Origin: Lachnospiraceae bacterium
GTDB lineage: Bacteria; Bacillota; Clostridia; Lachnospirales; Lachnospiraceae
Assembly: GCA_017428265.1 (NCBI GenBank)
Contig: JAFRRD010000030.1
Span: forward strand, 1-51,046
DNA: 51,046 nt
Direction of reading: 5' to 3'
Part shown: positions 1-6,423 of the stretch, in pieces
Layout of the letters: each line of letters begins with the position of its first letter
Position numbering within the stretch: the first letter of the stretch is position 1
Made by a program: the position numbers and the translations under genes
The notes under the pieces: generated by a model
The model's database searches: none
Seen by the model: only the letters and a program-made list of their open reading frames with translations
What the model was told of the DNA's origin: nothing

Positions 1-25
1 CTATGCTAAGATGTTTGTAGTTCAT
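1..25 (-). CDS. IS30-family-like transposase, N-terminal fragment (runs off window)
   Basis: On the minus strand an ATG at 25-23 opens a frame reading MNYKHLSI before the window ends. A GGAG ribosome binding site (33-36) lies seven bases upstream. This N-terminus resembles the start of many IS30-family transposases (M-x-Y-K-H-L-T/S-I), which I know from the family rather than from a search. Only eight residues are visible, so no catalytic motif can be checked. The inverted repeat at 19-30/76-87 surrounds the start and could belong to the element's end. Any other protein starting with these residues is the alternative. Confidence 0.5.
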
Positions 26-87
26 ACGAATTCTCCTTTGTGGATTGGTGTGTGGTAGCTTCATTCTACATGAGATTCGTATGAACT
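19..87. repeat. 12-bp perfect inverted repeat flanking the transposase start
   Basis: agttcatacgaa at 19-30 is repeated inverted as ttcgtatgaact at 76-87, with a 45-bp spacer. The left arm covers the start codon of the putative IS30-like transposase. The right arm lies in its leader and may be part of the terminal inverted repeat of the element, or the pair may form a leader hairpin that sequesters the start codon. The outer boundary and target duplication cannot be fixed from this end alone. Confidence 0.5.
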
Positions 88-132
88 TTTCATTTTTTTA
101 TCTGTTGCACTTGATAGTATAATTCACCCATA

Positions 133-166
133 TAAAAAAGCGCTCCCCGGAAATACCGGGGAGCGC
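133..166 (-). terminator. Rho-independent terminator of the 36-codon gene
   Basis: Eleven perfect base pairs (gcgctccccgg, 140-150, with ccggggagcgc, 156-166) enclose an AAATA loop. Read on the minus strand the stem is followed by a run of six T (139-134). It sits 27 bases after the stop of the small gene at 193-303 and would end that transcript before the IS30-like element. Confidence 0.88.
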
Positions 167-192
167 CCTTAGGCAAAAGCCGCTATCTGAAC

Positions 193-303
193 CTACCGAT
201 CCATTTGCAGCCTCCCGTTATTTCCGCACGAAAACGAGCCCTGTTCGAAGTACAGGGATTCGAGTTCAGACAGATAAAACATGGTGGCTTTGATGGTAAT
301 CAT
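193..303 (-). CDS. Small protein of 36 residues, unknown function
   Basis: The minus-strand ATG at 303-301 is preceded by AAGGAGA (313-319) at a good distance, and a near-consensus promoter (TTGACA 356-351, TATAAT 334-329, 16-bp spacer) lies just upstream. The frame runs 36 codons to a TAG at 195-193 and is followed by a strong terminator. The peptide starts MITIKATMFYLSELESLYFE and ends RLQMDR. It has one cysteine, no clear membrane segment and no domain I recognise. Promoter, ribosome binding site, frame and terminator are all seen directly; translation is inferred. A leader peptide or small RNA is the alternative. Confidence 0.6.
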   Translation of the reverse strand: MITIKATMFYLSELESLYFEQGSFSCGNNGRLQMDR

Positions 304-328
304 GGTAAAAAATCTCCTTATGGGGCAG

Positions 329-356
329 ATTATAGCAGGAAATGCGGAAATGTCAA
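329..356 (-). promoter_or_regulatory. Sigma-70-type promoter of the 36-codon gene
   Basis: On the minus strand TTGACA (356-351) and TATAAT (334-329) are both perfect consensus hexamers with a 16-bp spacer. The promoter begins 16 bases after the rtcB stop codon, so the small gene does not depend on rtcB transcription. Confidence 0.8.
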
Positions 357-371
357 TCAACCGGAGGTTAA

Positions 372-1679
372 TTATACGCAGTCTTCGGAGTCGAGCGGAC
401 CCTGCATTCCGGCGGCTTCGCCGTCAGCGGCATCCGCCCCGCTGCCGGCGCCTTTCTTCCACGGCATCTCCTCGTCGGAGGCCTTGAAGTTGTAGACAGG
501 CTTCATGATGTCGATGATGTCCACGGAGTCGCGGATCACGTCGATGATGTCCCCCAGGGACTTGTACGCCATGGGCGCCTCGTCCAGAGTCTTCAGGTTC
601 ACGGAGGTCGTGTAAATGCCCTTCATGGATTCCTCGTAGGCCGCCATATCGAGCGTGTTTTTCGCCGCGGTGCGGGACATGATTCGCCCGGCGCCGTGCG
701 GTGCGGAGAAGTTCCACTCGGGATTCCCGCGGCCGATGGCCAGCACGGACCCATCGCGCATATTGATGGGGATCAGGACCTTCTCGCCTGCATGCGCCGC
801 GATCGCACCCTTGCGCAGGATCATTTCCTCCGTGTCGATGTAGTTGTGAATGGTATGAAATGCCTCCTGCGCAGCCATCCCGGTGCGTTCCAGGATAATC
901 TCGGCCATCTTCTCGCGGCTGCGGCGCGCAAAGCGCTGGCAGATCTCCACGTCGTGCAGGTAATCCTCCAGGTAGCTTCCCCACAGCCAGCAGATATCCT
1001 TCGGCGCGTCCGGATCCTTCGTCTTGAACTCGTGCTCCAGCGCCTTCAGCGCCGTCTGGATCTCGGTCCTGCGGCCCGCCTCCTTGTACGTGCGGATGAT
1101 CTCCTCGCGCTTTTTGAAATACTCATCCTTGCCCATATGCAGGTCGACGGCCAGCTGCTGGTAGATCTCCGCGACCTGCTTGCCGAGGTTACGGCTGCCG
1201 GAGTGGATGACCAGATAGAAGGTCCCGTCAGCGGCCCGGTCGATCTCGATGAAATGGTTCCCGCCGCCGAGCGTCCCGAGGGAGCGCTCCAGGCGCTTCG
1301 TATCGCGCAGGCTCCGATAGCATTTCAGCCCGGTCAGGTCAAATTTCTCCCTGCGGCCTTCCCAGACCGCCATGCCGGAGGGGATGAAATGGCAGGCCGC
1401 GTCGACCGCCTCAAAATCGATTGCCTTCGCGTCCAGCTTTACGGTGTACATGCCGCAGCCGATGTCCACACCCACGATATTCGGGCAGGCCTTGTCGCTG
1501 ATCGTCATGGTGGTCCCGATGGTGCAGCCCTTGCCGGCGTGGACGTCGGGCATGATGCGCACGCGGCTCCCCTCGGTCAGGGCATAATCGCACATGCGGC
1601 GGATCTGCTCGATCGCTTCGTCCTCCACCACCTTCGCGTAGCACACGGCCGTCGTAACTTTTCCTTTTATCTCAAACAT
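372..1679 (-). CDS. rtcB: RtcB-family RNA ligase
   Basis: RtcB joins RNA 2',3'-cyclic phosphate or 3'-phosphate ends to 5'-OH ends using GTP and Mn2+, in tRNA splicing, rRNA repair or stress RNA repair. The 435-residue protein shows the family motifs in order: PDVHAGKGC (44-52), VGVDIGCGM (69-77) with metal ligands Asp72 and Cys75, GTLGGGNHFIEI around 135-146, HSGSRNLG from His159, and APHGAGR with His328 as the expected guanylylated histidine. The ATG at 1679 is chosen over an upstream in-frame TTG because AAAGGAC stands seven bases before it. The C-terminal tail (about 410-435) is Gly/Ala/Asp-rich and not conserved. No archease (Archease, the usual activator) and no RtcA lie beside it. Confidence 0.95.
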   Translation of the reverse strand: MFEIKGKVTTAVCYAKVVEDEAIEQIRRMCDYALTEGSRVRIMPDVHAGKGCTIGTTMTISDKACPNIVGVDIGCGMYTVKLDAKAIDFEAVDAACHFIPSGMAVWEGRREKFDLTGLKCYRSLRDTKRLERSLGTLGGGNHFIEIDRAADGTFYLVIHSGSRNLGKQVAEIYQQLAVDLHMGKDEYFKKREEIIRTYKEAGRRTEIQTALKALEHEFKTKDPDAPKDICWLWGSYLEDYLHDVEICQRFARRSREKMAEIILERTGMAAQEAFHTIHNYIDTEEMILRKGAIAAHAGEKVLIPINMRDGSVLAIGRGNPEWNFSAPHGAGRIMSRTAAKNTLDMAAYEESMKGIYTTSVNLKTLDEAPMAYKSLGDIIDVIRDSVDIIDIMKPVYNFKASDEEMPWKKGAGSGADAADGEAAGMQGPLDSEDCV

Positions 1680-1752
1680 TGCTTTGTCCTTTCGCAAAGA
1701 AGGCGGTTTTTTGCCCTGGCATCACGGCCGATGCTCCGCCTTCCCCACGATC

Positions 1753-1781
1753 ATTAAGCCTCAAATTGTCCGCTACGTCAA
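1753..1781 (-). promoter_or_regulatory. Putative rtcB promoter
   Basis: On the minus strand TTGACG (1781-1776) is followed after 17 bp by CTTAAT (1758-1753). The -35 is good, the -10 weak. It gives an rtcB leader of about 65 bases. A 15-bp palindrome (1782-1796) abuts the -35. Confidence 0.4.
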
Positions 1782-1796
1782 CCAACCGCTGGTTGG
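1782..1796. promoter_or_regulatory. Palindrome CCAACC-N3-GGTTGG at the rtcB promoter
   Basis: ccaacc gct ggttgg is a perfect 6-bp inverted repeat with a 3-bp centre, immediately beside the putative rtcB -35. It also lies nine bases after the AAA-ATPase stop, so a weak hairpin role is possible. A closely similar palindrome overlaps the promoter of the XRE regulator gene (6396-6410). Confidence 0.4.
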
Positions 1797-1805
1797 ATAA
1801 AATCC

Positions 1806-2741
1806 TTATCTCCCCTCAAACAGCCCTTCGTTCTTCTTAAAGAACTCGTAGTAGATCTTCGTGTTTTCCAGTTCCCACCAGTTCTTGATCCCGGCAGGCG
1901 TCGCGTCCAGGTCGTAGATCCGGGCGCCTTCCATCGAGAGCAGGAAGGGCGAGTGGGTCGCGATGATGAGCTGGCAGCCGCAGTAGCGGGCTTTCTTCGT
2001 GAGCATTTCGAGGAGCTCCAGCTGCATCGCGGGGGACATGCTGTTTTCCGGTTCATCCAGGCAGTAGAGGGTGTCGTTTTTGAGCTTCGTTTCGAAATAT
2101 TCGAGCGCGGTCTCGCCGTTGCTCGCAAGCCTGACCTCCTTGCCGGCTGTCCGGCGGAGGAACTCGCGGCGGGAGACGGATCTCGAGCGCGCAAGGATCT
2201 TCCGGCGCACCGCTTCGTAGTCCGCCATGCTGTTGAATTTGACCGTCTCGGGGTGCTCGCGGAGGTATTTATACTCCCCTTTGCCGTCCTCGATCGCCTC
2301 GGCGATCTCCGCGTTGTTCGCGCGCACGGCCAGCATGTAGTCGAAAATGTCGTCGCTGGTGATGATGCGGCTGCCGTTCGGGATGTGGAGCTTAAATCCC
2401 TCGTCGTCCTCGCCCGTCGTGAAGCTGCAGGCCGCTGCGTAGTCGTCAAAGAGTTCACTCGAATTGAACGGCGCGATGCGGTTCAGTTCCAGTTTCGCCG
2501 CGATCAGGTTGAGCAGGGTGCTCTTGCCGGAGCCGTTGCCGCCGTAGAAGATCGTTACCCTGCGGAACCAGATCTCACCGAGTTCTTTCGGTCCGAACAG
2601 GCCGCAGGGATACTCGTTGTCAATGTAGCCGAATTTCCAGGCGAGGCCCGGGTCGGTGTTTCCGTTCTTGGCCATGCGGTCAATGATCAAATGATTCTCC
2701 CGCTCCAGCGGCAGCGTGAAGGATTCGAGATACACCGCCAT
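1806..2741 (-). CDS. AAA-family ATPase (ABC-type P-loop, SMC/RecF-like AAA_21/AAA_23 type)
   Basis: This 311-residue cytosolic ATPase has Walker A GGNGSGKST (67-75), Walker B CLDEPEN (around 226-232) and a switch motif IIATHSPFLLS, the pattern of stand-alone AAA ATPases related to ABC ATPases. Its substrate is unknown. Relatives occur in defence and toxin systems, but no nuclease partner is visible here. The start ATG at 2741 follows the previous gene's stop by one base (TAGGATG) and has AAGGAG about 12 bases upstream, so the two genes are translationally coupled. An upstream in-frame extension to 2807 overlaps the previous gene and is rejected. Confidence 0.85.
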   Translation of the reverse strand: MAVYLESFTLPLERENHLIIDRMAKNGNTDPGLAWKFGYIDNEYPCGLFGPKELGEIWFRRVTIFYGGNGSGKSTLLNLIAAKLELNRIAPFNSSELFDDYAAACSFTTGEDDEGFKLHIPNGSRIITSDDIFDYMLAVRANNAEIAEAIEDGKGEYKYLREHPETVKFNSMADYEAVRRKILARSRSVSRREFLRRTAGKEVRLASNGETALEYFETKLKNDTLYCLDEPENSMSPAMQLELLEMLTKKARYCGCQLIIATHSPFLLSMEGARIYDLDATPAGIKNWWELENTKIYYEFFKKNEGLFEGR

Positions 2742-2742
2742 C

Positions 2743-3084
2743 CTATTCCCACTCCTTCCAGATTTCCGGCCTGTAACCGACGGTCGCCTGCCGGCCGTTC
2801 CGGACAATGGGCTGCCTGAGCACGGACTGGTTTTCCAGCACCTTCTGCAGGCGGTCCTCCGCGGCGATGTATTTGATAAGGGCGAGCAGGTCCTTGTCTT
2901 TGCCGTCCGGGTCGATCATGGCATCTAGCCCGCCGACGGCCTGCATAACGCTCTGAAACTCGCCCTTACTCAGGCCTTTTTCAGCGAGGTCGACCGACTG
3001 AAACCGAATCCGCCGCTCCTTGAACCAGCGCTCCGCCTTGCGGGTATCCGCACTCTTTTTCGTTCCGAAGATCTGAATATTCAT
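2743..3084 (-). CDS. ArsC/Spx-like thioredoxin-fold protein lacking the redox cysteine
   Basis: The 113-residue protein has the overall ArsC/Spx layout: MNIQIFGTKKSADTRKAERW at the N-terminus, a DLAEKGLSKGEF segment, and a C-terminal LRQPIVRNGRQATVGYRP segment matching the ArsC family's RPIV...GxxP region. Arsenate reductases and Spx carry a Cys near position 10-13, but here the segment is TKKSADT and the whole protein contains no cysteine at all. Arsenate reduction by the usual mechanism is therefore unlikely. AGGAG sits eight bases before the ATG. It lies between the TraX-like fragment and the coupled ATPase gene. Confidence 0.8.
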   Translation of the reverse strand: MNIQIFGTKKSADTRKAERWFKERRIRFQSVDLAEKGLSKGEFQSVMQAVGGLDAMIDPDGKDKDLLALIKYIAAEDRLQKVLENQSVLRQPIVRNGRQATVGYRPEIWKEWE

Positions 3085-3096
3085 CCCGCAGGTCTC

Positions 3097-3243
3097 CTAG
3101 AAGATCGTGGAAATGTTCCCGTGCAGCGCGTAGACGTACCAGACCGCCTGCAGCCCCGGAAAGATGGTCCAGGTCAGGTGGTCGATCGTCATCGCGATGA
3201 TGGCGATCAGCTTGATCTGATTGGAATTCAGTCTTTTTTTCAC
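3097..3243 (-). pseudogene. TraX-family-like N-terminal remnant, 48 residues
   Basis: A minus-strand frame from GTG (3243) to TAG (3099-3097) reads MKKRLNSNQIKLIAIIAMT, then TIDHLTWTIFPG. This matches the first membrane segment of TraX-family acyltransferase-like membrane proteins (LNSNQLKLIALxxMTIDH), from family knowledge. Full-length members have around 200-250 residues and several membrane segments; this frame stops after 48. No in-frame continuation of the TraX pattern is visible, so it looks like a truncated gene. Its stop overlaps the AGGAG of the ArsC-like gene (TAGGAG), so it may still be translated as a one-helix peptide coupling to that gene. Confidence 0.55.
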
Positions 3244-3247
3244 GGTT

Positions 3248-3916
3248 TCAGATGACCCCCAGCGGAATCAGAATGACGAGCAGCAGGGCGACCATCCCCC
3301 ACTCTCCGAAGAGGAAGGCGTTCCGTGCCTTCGGTTTCATGTCGGGCACGTAGTTGCTCGCGAGGAAGAACGGGATGTAGGTCGTGACGAAGACCGGCAG
3401 CACACCCCACCATTTGTAGACCCAGATGAAGGAATGGTTGCTGGTCCCGGCGAGGAAGGACTCGAACAGCGCGAACAGGAGAGCCATTTCCAGGGCGCCG
3501 ACCAGCTTGCAGCTGATCCCGCGCCGGCCGTTCTTCACAAAGTAGCGTTTATTTCTGTCCTGCGGCAGCATTTTGAACGAAATGATGCCCGCGAGCGAGA
3601 ACATCATCGAGAGTTCCCAGCACACGCCGATAAGAACAATAAAGGTCGTCGAGGCGTTGCTGACCGACCACAGCGGGTAGCCGAAGACGTGCCCGATGAC
3701 CGCGTTCGCGATCTCATAGAGCCAGTGCACGCCGTAGAGCGCGAAGCCCGCGCGGACCACGTCGTAGTTCTTCTTATGGATTTCCGACCAGTAGACGTAA
3801 AAGACCACGGCCAGGATGAAAATGAAGGTCCAGTTGAAATTTTCGGTGCTTCTCACGCGGATCGCGTTCACCAGATCCTTTGCGGCCTGCGAGCCGTCTC
3901 CCCAAAACTGAAACAT
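3248..3916 (-). CDS. Polytopic membrane protein, 222 residues, unknown function
   Basis: I do not recognise the family. About five to six hydrophobic segments are visible: roughly 29-43 (FNWTFIFILAVVFYV), 56-78, 90-112, 137-155, 168-188 and 203-220. Many aromatic residues (Trp/Tyr/Phe) sit at the segment edges. The start ATG at 3916 has AAAGGAG six bases upstream. It lies 47 bases after the tocopherol-cyclase-like gene on the same strand and just before the TraX-like remnant, so it is probably in one operon with them. The context suggests a membrane lipid or isoprenoid role, but that is a guess. Confidence 0.75.
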   Translation of the reverse strand: MFQFWGDGSQAAKDLVNAIRVRSTENFNWTFIFILAVVFYVYWSEIHKKNYDVVRAGFALYGVHWLYEIANAVIGHVFGYPLWSVSNASTTFIVLIGVCWELSMMFSLAGIISFKMLPQDRNKRYFVKNGRRGISCKLVGALEMALLFALFESFLAGTSNHSFIWVYKWWGVLPVFVTTYIPFFLASNYVPDMKPKARNAFLFGEWGMVALLLVILIPLGVI

Positions 3917-3963
3917 GGTTTCTCCTTTCCTTTGTGCTTTACTGCATCGCCGCTTCCGGCCCG

Positions 3964-5100
3964 TCAGGCCTCGCCGTATTCCCCATATTCGCAGCCGATG
4001 TGGGTAGCCTCGATAATGTCAACGAGCTGCAGCGCGCTGCCGATCTTGTCATACAGTTTGATCATGCCCCAACCATTTCCGCCGTTCCACAGGCGGTTGT
4101 GCTTCTTCGAACCGTCCGGCGCCTCGTAATTCACCAGGAGCATGTCCTTTTTCAGGCAGTGCACCTCGGTCACCATGCCCGCATGGTTATTTTCCTGCCG
4201 CACATGCCAGACGGCCTCGTCCGCTTTTTCCTCGAAGGAAAACTCGGTTTTTACGTTCAGCCAGAAGTGCGAGAAGTTGAAATCGTATTCCTTCCCCTCG
4301 TAGTAAAAGACGCCGAGCAGGCGCCGGTCGAGCGGCAGGAAATAGATCTTCGGCCTGCCGCCGCCGATGTCGAAGACGCTGTTTTCGAGCATGCGGCCGG
4401 TCAACTGACTCTTCAGGCAGTTCGAGGAAAGCCAGACCCAGGGGCTCGTAAAATCGCGGCCCCAGTTCTTGTCGGCATAGCCGTAACTTTTCTCCGGCGT
4501 TACCGTGTAGCGGCGGCCGTTCCAGACGATCTCGCCGCTGTATGCGGTCTTCATCCCCTCCGCATACCAGTACATCGCGAAAGCCTCGGCGTCGCGGAGG
4601 GTCTTGCCGGCGCCGTAACCAACGTTGAAAGCGATCTGCTTGTCGACCTTTAGGTCCCAGGACAGTTCACCCGCGTCGCACATCCACTCCGGATGGGTCG
4701 CCGCCTCTTCGGATGTGATGCGGATGCTGCCGGTAAGGTGGGTCTCGCTGGCCAGGCAGTCATCGGCCTCGACCCGGTAAGGCGCATCTTCATGCATGAC
4801 CACATCTTTCCAGGCAAAGAAGCGGTGAAGCTGGGCATGGTCTTCGCCCCAGGTCCCGGCCTTGACCATCAGATAGGACGGCTTTTTGCCGGCGGCCTTG
4901 TTTTCCGGCAGCTGGCCGAGCACCGGCCTGTCCTCCGCGATGGCAGGATTGCAGGTGAAAAACTCAATGAAAAATGCTTTGTCTTCTCCCGTTTCCGCGT
5001 CCTGCGCGGTCAGCGAATGCCACCACCAGTCGTAGCCGCGGTGAGCCAGCGGTCCGTGCAGCATACACGCGTTGCGGGTGATATCATGATGAGCGAACAC
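3964..5100 (-). CDS. Tocopherol-cyclase/CrtC-like lipocalin-type protein
   Basis: The 378-residue protein shows features of the tocopherol-cyclase-like/CrtC/AttH superfamily: HRGYDWWWHSLTA near the N-terminus and SYGYADKNWGRDF with a following WVWLSSN in the middle. It has no signal peptide. These double-lipocalin proteins act on prenyl or hydrophobic substrates; the true substrate here is unknown, and a plant-type tocopherol pathway is not expected in an anaerobe. The GTG at 5100 is chosen because AAAGGAGG lies eight bases upstream and because the TATAAT promoter box (5134-5129) lies inside any longer frame, so the longer frame to 5160 cannot be transcribed from it. It heads the minus-strand cluster running to 1806. 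Confidence 0.65.
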   Translation of the reverse strand: MFAHHDITRNACMLHGPLAHRGYDWWWHSLTAQDAETGEDKAFFIEFFTCNPAIAEDRPVLGQLPENKAAGKKPSYLMVKAGTWGEDHAQLHRFFAWKDVVMHEDAPYRVEADDCLASETHLTGSIRITSEEAATHPEWMCDAGELSWDLKVDKQIAFNVGYGAGKTLRDAEAFAMYWYAEGMKTAYSGEIVWNGRRYTVTPEKSYGYADKNWGRDFTSPWVWLSSNCLKSQLTGRMLENSVFDIGGGRPKIYFLPLDRRLLGVFYYEGKEYDFNFSHFWLNVKTEFSFEEKADEAVWHVRQENNHAGMVTEVHCLKKDMLLVNYEAPDGSKKHNRLWNGGNGWGMIKLYDKIGSALQLVDIIEATHIGCEYGEYGEA

Positions 5101-5128
5101 TTTATACGCCTCCTTTTGCGGTATGTTG

Positions 5129-5134
5129 ATTATA
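5129..5134 (-). promoter_or_regulatory. Extended -10 promoter (TGC-TATAAT)
   Basis: TATAAT with an upstream TGC on the minus strand, about 28 bases before the GTG start at 5100. No convincing -35 is seen. It decides the start of the tocopherol-cyclase-like gene. Confidence 0.55.
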
Positions 5135-5164
5135 GCATCCGGCACGGGCTTTTTCCACACAAAA

Positions 5165-5292
5165 AAGGACAGAGAAAACCTTCTGCTGTCATTCTGAGCG
5201 AAGGCTTCGAAGAAGCCGAAGTCGAAGAATCTTCAAATCAAGATCCTTCGACTCGCTTCGCTCGCTCAGGATGACTGTTTTTTTCTGTCCTT
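5165..5292. repeat. REP-like palindromic element inside a double-arm terminator
   Basis: An inner palindromic repeat spans about 5187-5276: its left end reads tgtcattctgagcg and its right end cgctcaggatgac, with cttcg/cgaag-rich arms that can fold into a long hairpin. I recognise this as a repeat type scattered through many bacterial genomes, often mis-annotated as a short protein. Outside it, aaggacag (5165-5172) and ctgtcctt (5285-5292) pair again, with A and T runs on both sides, so the whole works plausibly as a bidirectional terminator between the genes at 5100 and 5311. Confidence 0.75.
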
Positions 5293-5310
5293 CCTTTATT
5301 ATTTCCCCGC

Positions 5311-6297
5311 TCAGTTCTTCCGCAGGGCTTTCATGATGGCGAAGATCGCGCCGTAGGCACAGCCGGCGATCGGCCAGACGATCCAGCTGCGGCTCCAGTC
5401 CATGGTGATGAAGCTCCAGGCGAGGTAGCCGGCCGTGACGAGGCCCCAGTAAATGCCGCCGAAAGCGCCGTGTTCGCGGGCCGCTTCCTTGCCCTGACGG
5501 CTGTAGTCGCCCTCGGAAAGGAGCATCCGGAAACCGTCCCAGACGATGGAAGTCCGCACGATGAGCAGCACGCCGACTGCGACCATGACAAGCAGCATGC
5601 CGACTGCCGCGATGTTCAGGAAACTGTCATCGCCGGCAAGGATCAGGCTGATGAAGATCGGGACGGCCGAGGCCACGCAGAGGACGATGCCGATCGTCAG
5701 CTGACACACGTAGGTCGGGCGGTATTTTTCGCGGCGCTCCCTTACCATGCCGTCCACGCCGTAGAGCGTGTCGACGATCTCATGTTCCAGATATTCATAA
5801 CGCGCGCCCCTGAGGCCGCTGGTCACGAACAGGGCGACCGCCGAGCCGATCAGGATGAACAGGCACACGAGGCCGATGCCGACGCCCTGCGCCTCCGTGA
5901 TCTTCAGCACGCCGTAATCCGAGGCGCCGCACAGAAGGATGAGCACGACCGGCGACAGGATGCAGAGCATGACGCCGAGGGCGATGCGGCGGGAATTGAG
6001 GTCACGGACCTCCAGGAAGCCGTTCGCCTCCTCCATGCCCACGGTGCGCACCGGGATGTCGGAATAACCGTCTTCCGCAGCCGCGGGCGTTTCGCTTTCA
6101 TAGGAATCCTTCAGTAAATAATCGGTGCTGACGCCGAACAATTCGCTCATCATCACGATGCGGCTCATGTCCGGCACGGACTGCGCGCTCTCCCATTTCG
6201 AGACCGCCTGCCGGCTCACGTCCAGCTTCTCCGCCAGTTCCTCCTGGGACCAGCCGTTCTTTTTTCTGAGGTCGATGATCTTATCCGCAAGTATCAT
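5311..6297 (-). CDS. XRE-family regulator with C-terminal membrane domain
   Basis: Residues 1-65 form a helix-turn-helix of the HTH_3/Cro-CI type (SQEELAEKLDVSRQAVSKWE). A soluble linker to about 100 is followed by hydrophobic segments near 104-125, 137-160, 200-225, 230-250 and two near the C-terminus. The protein is therefore a DNA-binding regulator tethered to the membrane, a common design in Clostridia whose signal is usually unknown. The ATG at 6297 has AAAGGAG eight bases upstream. Its promoter overlaps a palindrome (6396-6410), which fits autoregulation, and a near-copy lies at rtcB. Confidence 0.88.
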   Translation of the reverse strand: MILADKIIDLRKKNGWSQEELAEKLDVSRQAVSKWESAQSVPDMSRIVMMSELFGVSTDYLLKDSYESETPAAAEDGYSDIPVRTVGMEEANGFLEVRDLNSRRIALGVMLCILSPVVLILLCGASDYGVLKITEAQGVGIGLVCLFILIGSAVALFVTSGLRGARYEYLEHEIVDTLYGVDGMVRERREKYRPTYVCQLTIGIVLCVASAVPIFISLILAGDDSFLNIAAVGMLLVMVAVGVLLIVRTSIVWDGFRMLLSEGDYSRQGKEAAREHGAFGGIYWGLVTAGYLAWSFITMDWSRSWIVWPIAGCAYGAIFAIMKALRKN

Positions 6298-6370
6298 GGT
6301 TTTATCTCCTTTTTCATTCCGCTTTTTCCTCTTCGGATGGCTTGATCATAGCCGAAAAAGGCCGTTGCAG

Positions 6371-6399
6371 GCTATAAAGCCGACTTGGAACCTGCGCAA
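6371..6399 (-). promoter_or_regulatory. Putative promoter of the XRE regulator gene
   Basis: On the minus strand TTGCGC (6399-6394) and TATAGC (6376-6371) are separated by 17 bp. The -35 overlaps the palindrome at 6396-6410. Confidence 0.5.
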
Positions 6400-6410
6400 C
6401 CGGCGGTTGC
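6396..6410. promoter_or_regulatory. Palindrome GCAACC-N3-GGTTGC overlapping the XRE promoter -35
   Basis: gcaacc ggc ggttgc is a perfect 6-bp inverted repeat with a 3-bp centre. It shares the core CAACC-N3-GGTTG with the site at 1782-1796. A role as operator for the XRE protein is inferred from position only. Confidence 0.45.
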
Positions 6411-6423
6411 AGCTGCCGGTTTC

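Noticed and set aside
205-495. Plus-strand open frames over the 36-codon gene and the rtcB end
   Set aside because: They lack ribosome binding sites and run antisense to a gene with full signals and to rtcB.
696-1757. Long plus-strand open frame antisense to rtcB
   Set aside because: A shadow frame in GC-rich DNA; rtcB motifs on the other strand are unmistakable. The same holds for long antisense frames at 8272-9672, 12841-11417, 18519-15985 and 36885-38138.
1806-3084. Defence system made of AAA ATPase plus ArsC-like protein
   Set aside because: No nuclease, protease or toxin partner is visible and neither protein shows defence-specific domains; the idea rests only on the ATPase type.
4693-5274. 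Plus-strand open frame ending in the REP-like repeat
   Set aside because: Its C-terminus is translated palindromic repeat and the rest is antisense to the tocopherol-cyclase-like gene; this type of repeat is often miscalled as protein.
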